Positions 58,214-64,000 of a stretch of DNA of 64,000 bases are shown here, in pieces. The stretch lies in NCBI RefSeq assembly GCF_002135205.1, contig NZ_NEFZ01000001.1, positions 248,001 to 312,000 of the forward strand. The letters run 5' to 3'. The notes under the pieces are model-generated. The model ran no database searches, had not been told where the DNA came from, and saw only the letters and a list, made by a program, of their open reading frames with translations. The position numbers were made by a program, and so were the translations under genes. Source of the DNA: Acinetobacter sp. ANC 4204. Lineage in GTDB: Bacteria; Pseudomonadota; Gammaproteobacteria; Pseudomonadales; Moraxellaceae. Every line of letters begins with the position of its first letter. Within the stretch, counting starts at the first letter, position 1.

Positions 58214-58987
58214 TTAACTGTGACGTTGACTGATCTGCTGACTCATTAAGGCATACACTTCAGCAAGATCCGCACGTTGAGCTTGCGCAAGCATCTGTTG
58301 ATGCATTTGTAGAATATTCTGATCCTGACGCATCGCAGGGCCAGTTTGCATCTGCTTCGGGTCATTCTGTGTGCTTTTCTGCGCGGTTTCTAAAATCAAG
58401 GGGTATAGCAGACTAAAATCGACCTGCTCTGCATCCACCACTTGTTTCGCCATGTCATAGCAATAATTACTAAAATTACAAGCAAAGACAGCCGCTAAAT
58501 GCAAACTTAGACGCTGCGCAGAGCTATAGCTATACACGCGTTGGCTCAGGCTTTCTGCCAGAGTATGTAGTCTTTGAAGATCCGTATTTTCGGTGGCTTC
58601 TACAAACAACGGTGTATTTGACCAATCAATTTCACGTTCTAAGCTAAAGGTCTGTAAGGGATAAAAAACCCCTGCACGTGCATGTTTCATCGCCAAAACT
58701 GAAAGCGCTGTACTCCCCGAAGTATGCACAATCAACACATTCGGCAGGTATTCAGTCAATGCTGAAATCACGCTTGGTATCGACTGATCACTTACCGCAA
58801 TCATCACCAAATCCACATCAGTATTTAACTGCTTAAAATGACTGACCGCCTTTGCATGTACAACTTGCGCCAAAACTGCTGCTTTGTCGAAGCTTCGGCT
58901 ATAAATATTGACGATTTCATGCTGAGACATCAGGGCTTTGGCCAAATGATGAGCCACCCGCCCTGCTCCAATTAAACTGATCCGCAT
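58214..58987 (-). CDS. Rossmann-fold NAD(P)-binding protein with DUF2520 domain
   Basis: 257 residues. The N-terminal nucleotide-binding motif is MRISLIGAGRVAHHLAKAL. HTSGSTALSVL and GVFYPLQTFS are typical of this family, and the C-terminal helical DUF2520 domain carries the NDPKQMQTGPAMRQD motif. The fold is that of ketopantoate reductase-like oxidoreductases. The reaction is unknown. It is the last gene before the desaturase on the same strand. Confidence 0.88.
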   Translation of the reverse strand: MRISLIGAGRVAHHLAKALMSQHEIVNIYSRSFDKAAVLAQVVHAKAVSHFKQLNTDVDLVMIAVSDQSIPSVISALTEYLPNVLIVHTSGSTALSVLAMKHARAGVFYPLQTFSLEREIDWSNTPLFVEATENTDLQRLHTLAESLSQRVYSYSSAQRLSLHLAAVFACNFSNYCYDMAKQVVDAEQVDFSLLYPLILETAQKSTQNDPKQMQTGPAMRQDQNILQMHQQMLAQAQRADLAEVYALMSQQISQRHS

Positions 58988-59076
58988 CTTGATTTCACTA
59001 TTTTAAAGTGCCTACAGCATGCCAATAAAAAAAGGATGAAGCAATTCATCCTATTCATCAGATTGACACTCAGCGA

Positions 59077-59874
59077 CTAAAACTTACGCAGGGTCAAAAT
59101 CTGTTCACTACGACCAAATGGCCCTTGCTCATCGTGCAAAACCGCACTGGTTAAACCGATACCATCATCACCATATTGCTGCGTCGCTTCCAAACCTAAC
59201 CATTTCCCTTGGGGTAAACGGTATAAATGCAGTTGTAGGTCTAAATTGGGAAAGCCCCATCCAGATGCAGGATTTTGACGTGGCACAATACCATTGGCTG
59301 TGTCGACCATCCCCAGTAAGCGCACAAAACTTGATGTTTGCTGAGCTTCCACCATGTCCAAATCATTATGTAACCAGACGATGCCTTTACCTGCTCGATG
59401 GCCGTCTGCCGCACGTGTCTCAATACTTTGGATATAACCACCCGGCCAACATTTCATCCCATCCCACACGGGCAAAGTTTCAGGATGTACAATGGATTGA
59501 TCTTCTAACCCTGCAATTGCACTGGTATCTTGCTTCATCATTTTCCAAGCACGAGCCACAATACAGGTCTTGCCGTTTGCCTGCATTTCCGCCTCGATCA
59601 GTTCAATGGTTTTTCCAGCACGAATGACACGGGTATGCACCGTAAACTCACCAAAAGCGATCAGTCCAAAAATATCTAAACTCACACGTCCAATGCGCAT
59701 CTCTTCGCGTGGTTGAAACTGCTCTAACTCCGCACACAAAACCCCAGTTGCTGGCGCCATGTGCTGCTCATGCGGATTCCATGCACCCTGTGCATGAATA
59801 TTGGAAAGATAAGACGCCGTACAGCTCCCATCACTGTGCTGTTCACGATTTAAAAGTTGATAATAGGCTGCCAT
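59077..59874 (-). CDS. Acyl-CoA thioesterase family protein (double hotdog)
   Basis: 265 residues consisting of two hotdog halves. The first half contains ATGVLCAELEQF and GRVSLDIFGLIAFGEFTV; the second ends GIGLTSAVLHDEQGPFGRSE, the typical C-terminal strand of TesB-like thioesterases. It should hydrolyse an acyl-CoA, with unknown chain preference. It lies among minus-strand genes of fatty acid metabolism (desaturase, acyl-CoA ligase), but is not clearly in an operon with them. Confidence 0.8.
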   Translation of the reverse strand: MAAYYQLLNREQHSDGSCTASYLSNIHAQGAWNPHEQHMAPATGVLCAELEQFQPREEMRIGRVSLDIFGLIAFGEFTVHTRVIRAGKTIELIEAEMQANGKTCIVARAWKMMKQDTSAIAGLEDQSIVHPETLPVWDGMKCWPGGYIQSIETRAADGHRAGKGIVWLHNDLDMVEAQQTSSFVRLLGMVDTANGIVPRQNPASGWGFPNLDLQLHLYRLPQGKWLGLEATQQYGDDGIGLTSAVLHDEQGPFGRSEQILTLRKF

Positions 59875-59927
59875 GTGTATTCCTTCATTCTTATCTTTAA
59901 AATGTATCTTTTCACTGCTATTGGTTC

Positions 59928-60614
59928 TTACTTTTGTGCAAAAAAACCATAATAATTCAACAGTTGACTATAAGTTCGTACTTCATGAAATCCAACTTTA
60001 GTCAGAAGCTCTCGCATCTGGTTGGCAGATATCAGGTAAAAATCTTGTTGCAGGCGCTCAATCATTTTTTCACTCTGTACCACCGTCAAACCATTGCTCT
60101 GACATAAGGTTTGTAGAACCTTGAGCTCACTGTCATCACTAGAGCTCATCAGGTCATAGCTGAGTAAAATCGCTTGCGTTTTAAGACAGCGTAAAATGTC
60201 GGCAAAGAAGAATGGCTTTGCTTCAAGTGGAATAAAATGCGCCACCAATATGGCTAAAGCGGCATCAAACTGTGCACTTTCCTGTAATGCCGTGGTATCA
60301 CCATGGACAAAGCGAACCCGCGTTAAATCACTATGGGTCACGCTCAATAACTGCTGCGCTTTTTCAATCATGGTCAAAGATGGATCAACAGCGGTAAAAC
60401 TCCACGTCGGATGCTGCGCCAACAAATATGAAAGCTCATAGCCTGTGCCACAGCCCACAATTAATACATGCGCATGTTCTGATAAATGTGTTTTTAAAAT
60501 GGCTTGAATTTGTAAATGAACCAATTCATAACCTGGAATGAGCTTACGAATATGTTCATCATAACCATCCACTACAGTTTGACTCTGAAAGTCTTTCGCC
60601 ATTTTATTCTTCAC
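59928..60614 (-). CDS. Class I SAM-dependent methyltransferase
   Basis: 228 residues. The SAM-binding motif I is VLIVGCGTGYELSYLL, and TAVDPSLTMIEKA gives the acidic residue that binds the ribose. The FVHGDTTAL segment is motif III. The substrate is unknown. It lies between the thioesterase and bioB genes on the same strand; it is not the usual bioC, whose neighbours (bioF, bioD) are absent here. Confidence 0.85.
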   Translation of the reverse strand: MKNKMAKDFQSQTVVDGYDEHIRKLIPGYELVHLQIQAILKTHLSEHAHVLIVGCGTGYELSYLLAQHPTWSFTAVDPSLTMIEKAQQLLSVTHSDLTRVRFVHGDTTALQESAQFDAALAILVAHFIPLEAKPFFFADILRCLKTQAILLSYDLMSSSDDSELKVLQTLCQSNGLTVVQSEKMIERLQQDFYLISANQMRELLTKVGFHEVRTYSQLLNYYGFFAQK

Positions 60615-60672
60615 TCATCTATTTTTAATCGTCGCCCTAAATCTACACTTTCATGACTGCATGTTCTAGCAC

Positions 60673-61665
60673 TTAAGCCACAGCCATAGCATCGACCGTT
60701 AACTCAGCAAGTTGCGGTTTGGCTTTTTCTGCATGTAGACCCAGTTTTTGAAAGAGTTGTTGATCCTTCCCCTCAGCAATATTTGGCGTAGTCAACAATT
60801 TTTCACCTGAAAACAGTGAATTTGCACCTGCCATAAAAGCCAAAGCTTGATCGGCATCGGACAACGATTCACGTCCCGCAGACAGACGAATATAGCTTTT
60901 CGGCATAATGATGCGTGCTACCGCAATAGTGCGAATCCACTCGGTCACATCCAACTTTTCAACTTCTGCCAAAGGCGTGCCTTGCATTGGGACCAGCATG
61001 TTGATCGGCACAGACTCAGGATGGATTGGTAAAGTCGCCAATTCAAACAGTAGTCCAATTCGATCTTTGGTCTCTTCACCTAGGCCAACAATCCCACCAC
61101 TACACACTTTTAAACCTGCTTCTCGAACATGACTTAAGGTATCTAGACGGTCATCAAAACTACGCGTACTAATCACATTTGGGTAGTATTCACGCGACGT
61201 GTCTAAGTTATGATTGTAATAATCGAGTCCTGCACCCTTTAAACGTTGGGCTTGAGAGGCATTCAGCATGCCTAGCGTCATACAGGTTTCTAAACCCAAT
61301 GCTTTCACTTCACGCACCATATCCAAGACATAAGGCATATCTCGCTCATGTGGATTGCGCCATGCCGCGCCCATACAAAACCGTGTAGAACCCGAGGCCT
61401 TCGCCTGCTGTGCTTCGCTAATGACCTTTTCAACCGCAATTCTTTTTTCAGCTTCAAGCTTTGAGTCATAGCGCGCAGACTGTGAACAGTATTTGCAGTC
61501 TTCAGGGCATTTTCCTGTTTTGATCGACAGTAAAGTACTGACTTGAATCGCATTCGCTTCAAAGTACTGACGATGAATTTGCTGTGCTTGAAAGACCAAA
61601 TCTAAAAAAGGCTGTTGGTAGAGTGCTTGTATTTCAGCGCGAGTCCAATCATTTCTCAGGTGCAT
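60673..61665 (-). CDS. bioB: Biotin synthase
   Basis: 330 residues. The radical-SAM motif CxxxCxxC is CPEDCKYC (C53, C57, C60), binding the [4Fe-4S] cluster. Further cysteines and the YYNHNLDTS motif belong to the [2Fe-2S] site and barrel; [10 protein letters not shown] is family typical. It inserts sulfur into dethiobiotin. It stands apart from the other biotin genes. The ATG start follows a spacer of about 70 bases from the acyl-CoA ligase gene upstream on the same strand. Confidence 0.97.
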   Translation of the reverse strand: MHLRNDWTRAEIQALYQQPFLDLVFQAQQIHRQYFEANAIQVSTLLSIKTGKCPEDCKYCSQSARYDSKLEAEKRIAVEKVISEAQQAKASGSTRFCMGAAWRNPHERDMPYVLDMVREVKALGLETCMTLGMLNASQAQRLKGAGLDYYNHNLDTSREYYPNVISTRSFDDRLDTLSHVREAGLKVCSGGIVGLGEETKDRIGLLFELATLPIHPESVPINMLVPMQGTPLAEVEKLDVTEWIRTIAVARIIMPKSYIRLSAGRESLSDADQALAFMAGANSLFSGEKLLTTPNIAEGKDQQLFQKLGLHAEKAKPQLAELTVDAMAVA

Positions 61666-61739
61666 ATGCTATTCCTTTTGCTTTTCACTTCGGACTTTCC
61701 TTTGGCTTCAAACCAGCAAAGAAAAGTCCATCTTCAACC

Positions 61740-63428
61740 TTATGCGATTTCTTTCAAATCCAGTTCATTACGCATAAATTCCTGCAATTTAAACTTCTGC
61801 GCTTTGCCCGAAGCCGTCATTGGGAACTCATTAAAAAACCGGACATAACGTGGAACTTTATTGTGTGAAATGTGTTCTGCACAGTACTGACGGATCGACT
61901 CTTCAGTAATGTCATGATGCTCATGTAAAATAATACAAGCACATAATTCTTCACCATAACGTGCATCTGGTAAACCAATGACTTGAACATCGCTGACATC
62001 AGGATGGGTATATAAAAAGTCTTCGATTTCTTTCGGAAATAAATTTTCTCCGCCGCGAATGACCACATCTTTAATTCGGCCTTTAATTTTCACAAAGCCT
62101 GCTTCGTCCATTTCTGCGATGTCACCTGTATGCATCCAACGTGCTGAATCAATCACTTCTTGCGACTTTTCATGGTCTTCCCAATAACCCAACATTACCG
62201 AATAGCCGCGAACACACAGTTCACCCAACTGACCACGTGGTACAACTTTGCCTTGTTCATCTACAATTTTTATTTCAAGATGCGGATGAACACGCCCCAC
62301 GGTTCCAACCCGTTGTTCAACTGAATCTGAGGTTGAACTTTGTGCGCTGACCGGTGCCGTTTCAGTCATACCATAGCAAATGGTAATTTCGGACATGTGC
62401 ATACGGTCGATGACACGTTGCATAATTTCACGTGGACAAGGACTGCCCGCCATAATGCCTGTACGTAAACTAGAAAGATCAAAGTCATCAAACTGTTCAT
62501 GCTCTAAAATGGCAATAAACATGGTCGGTACACCATATGCAGCCGTACATTTTTCCTGCTGAATGGCTTTTAAAGTTTCTAAAGGATTGAACACCGCCGA
62601 TGGATAGACCATGGTTGAACCATGCGTAATGCAGGCCAAATTACCCATCACCATACCGAAACAGTGAAAAAGCGGTACAGAAATACAAACACGATCAGCA
62701 GGACTCAAGTGAATGGCTTCACCAACAAAATAACCATTATTTAAAATATTATTATGTGTCAGCATTGTACCTTTCGGGTTGCCTGTCGTGCCCGAAGTAA
62801 ACTGGATATTAATGGTTTCATCAAACTGCGACTCGCTTGCAACGAGCTCTAATTGATTGAGCTGTCTCTTGCTGGGGGGAGTGAGCAAATCGCTAAAACG
62901 ATGCAAACCCGTATGTTCTTCTTCATCAATTTTAATAATATATTTCAAATGTGGCAGTCGTTCTGCCTTGAGCACTTTATTTTCAGCACCTTTAATTTCA
63001 GGTGCAATTTTCATTAAAATATCTTGATAATTGGTGCTTTTAAACTGCGATGCAATGACCAAGCCCTTACAAGAGACTTTATTCAACACATATTCGAGTT
63101 CACTACTCTTATAGGCTGTGTTCAAGTTGACTAAAATGATGCCTGCTTTAAACGCAGCAAACTGGGTAATCGTCCATTCCACACAGTTCGGTGACCAAAT
63201 CGCAAGTCGATCACCTTTTTTCAAGCCCAGTTTCAGTAAACTACAGGCAAATGCATTGACCTGCGTTTGTAATTCCTTATACGTGAGTCTGACATTTTGA
63301 TACAGGCTGACAACAGCATCTTGTTCCGCATACTGCTGACAAGCCTGATCAAATTTCTCACCAATCGTCATCCCTAATAGAGGCTGACTGCTCGTTCCAT
63401 AGGCATAACTTAACCGTTCTTGTGTCAT
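61740..63428 (-). CDS. AMP-binding acyl-CoA ligase
   Basis: 562 residues of the adenylate-forming ANL superfamily. The P-loop-like signature TSGTTGNPKGTMLTHNN is present, with the A5 motif CYGMTETAPV, the D-containing YWEDHEKSQEV ... WMHTGDIA and the hinge GRIKDVVIRGGENLFP, and the C-terminal lysine in SGKAQKFKL. It probably activates medium- or long-chain fatty acids to acyl-CoA. The TetR gene upstream on the same strand (about 100 bases away) may regulate it. Confidence 0.92.
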   Translation of the reverse strand: MTQERLSYAYGTSSQPLLGMTIGEKFDQACQQYAEQDAVVSLYQNVRLTYKELQTQVNAFACSLLKLGLKKGDRLAIWSPNCVEWTITQFAAFKAGIILVNLNTAYKSSELEYVLNKVSCKGLVIASQFKSTNYQDILMKIAPEIKGAENKVLKAERLPHLKYIIKIDEEEHTGLHRFSDLLTPPSKRQLNQLELVASESQFDETINIQFTSGTTGNPKGTMLTHNNILNNGYFVGEAIHLSPADRVCISVPLFHCFGMVMGNLACITHGSTMVYPSAVFNPLETLKAIQQEKCTAAYGVPTMFIAILEHEQFDDFDLSSLRTGIMAGSPCPREIMQRVIDRMHMSEITICYGMTETAPVSAQSSTSDSVEQRVGTVGRVHPHLEIKIVDEQGKVVPRGQLGELCVRGYSVMLGYWEDHEKSQEVIDSARWMHTGDIAEMDEAGFVKIKGRIKDVVIRGGENLFPKEIEDFLYTHPDVSDVQVIGLPDARYGEELCACIILHEHHDITEESIRQYCAEHISHNKVPRYVRFFNEFPMTASGKAQKFKLQEFMRNELDLKEIA

Positions 63429-63529
63429 CGAATCGTTCTCCTTGATTCATTATCATCTTGTTATTCAACTTATTTGTTCTATGACCACTTCCTTTGAAAA
63501 CGCCAAGCCTTTGTGCTTTATTCCTTGGG

Positions 63530-64000
63530 CTATTTTTCCTCCTGAACCTGAACTGCATTGACACAAAATTCGGCAATTTGTTTCACAAAGTAGTCTTTAT
63601 GGTTTTGCTCAAACATTACACCTCGAGATGGATTTAAAGGCTCTATCACCACAAAAGTCATGGCACCGACCACACAAAGTGCTGCGGTATTTAAGTCTTC
63701 AAAACCGAACTCGCCGTTAATTTTCCCTGCGGCCAGTATCTCTTTCATGCTCTGTTTAATCAGTTGTTTACTGCGAAAACGCTCATGTTCTAATTCAGCA
63801 TCAACTGGTTCAAACATGAGTGAATACGCAAGTTGGGGGCTATTCATGGCACGCTTCACAAACGTGGTCACCGCTTTGTCTAATTTCTGTTTTGACGTCA
63901 GCTCATCACTTTCAGCAATGTGGTTCAAAATTTTCACCTCATGCTGAATGGCCTCCGAAAGAACCTCAATTAACACTTGGCTTTTGTTATCGAAGTAACG
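63530..64000 (-). CDS. TetR-family transcriptional regulator (partial, cut by window end)
   Basis: The frame runs off the right edge of the window. At the edge it reads RYFDNKSQVLIEVLSEAIQ, the end of a TetR DNA-binding helix-turn-helix, and continues into a C-terminal ligand-binding domain of about 140 residues (FVKRAMNSPQLAYSLMFEPV). The start and most of the helix-turn-helix are outside. Being upstream of an acyl-CoA ligase suggests a fatty-acid-responsive repressor, by inference. Confidence 0.85.
   Translation of the reverse strand, partial: RYFDNKSQVLIEVLSEAIQHEVKILNHIAESDELTSKQKLDKAVTTFVKRAMNSPQLAYSLMFEPVDAELEHERFRSKQLIKQSMKEILAAGKINGEFGFEDLNTAALCVVGAMTFVVIEPLNPSRGVMFEQNHKDYFVKQIAEFCVNAVQVQEEK

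Overview
The window looks like a chromosomal segment of an Acinetobacter species (Moraxellaceae, Gammaproteobacteria). The DNA is AT-rich. Several gene orders are classical gammaproteobacterial ones: surE-nlpD, dolP-yraN-rsmI, nudJ-mnmA-hflD-purB, ygfB-pepP-ubiH-ubiI diverging from zapA-ssrS, and yejABEF. A fused RNase HI/DNA polymerase III epsilon gene and tandem small secreted proteins also fit this family. Assignment to the genus is inference; no 16S rRNA is present.

Layout. 1-3.3 kb: the end of argG, a membrane diguanylate cyclase, pyrC and rnt. 3.3-8.4 kb: five identical tRNA-Glu(UUC) genes interleaved with two paralogous amino-acid permeases and a hydrolase; each tRNA unit has a near-consensus promoter. 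8.4-20 kb: a permuted papain-fold lipoprotein-type protein, a GST, an Old Yellow Enzyme, and a five-gene unit mltD-yejA-yejB-yejE-yejF that couples a very LysM-rich lytic transglycosylase to an oligopeptide importer. 20-30.4 kb: the rnhA-dnaQ fusion, a ChpA-N-terminus-like scaffold overlapping nudC, an esterase, dolP, yraN, rsmI, a LysR regulator, nlpD and surE.

30.4-36.6 kb is a decayed, very AT-rich island. It has two copies of the start of a P4-type integrase (with identical upstream spacing), possibly a third relic, an internally deleted IS5-family element, frameshifted small genes, an orphan membrane protein, a DUF1003 protein and an exported catalase-like protein. 36.6-43 kb: two paralogous secreted cysteine-containing small proteins, a PBP5-type D,D-carboxypeptidase, a gamma-carbonic anhydrase-like protein, two LysR regulators, an isochorismatase-like hydrolase and an SRPBCC protein. 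43-48 kb: nudJ-mnmA-hflD-purB, a YjdF-like membrane protein and a small acidic SutA-like protein.

48.2-56.9 kb is the ubiquinone/pepP/ygfB cluster, split between ubiH and pepP by an IS3-family element and an APH-family kinase gene. It diverges from a coiled-coil gene, zapA and the 6S RNA. An integrase pseudogene lies directly after 6S RNA. 57.3-64 kb, all on the minus strand: a fatty acid desaturase, a DUF2520 Rossmann protein, a thioesterase, a methyltransferase, bioB, an acyl-CoA ligase and a partial TetR regulator cut by the window edge.

Most genes are housekeeping. The unusual material is concentrated in the tRNA-Glu/permease array, the mltD-yej unit, the rnhA-dnaQ fusion, the island at 30.4-36.6 kb, the insertion between pepP and ubiH, and the 6S-adjacent integrase relic. 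No CRISPR array and no intact prophage was seen.
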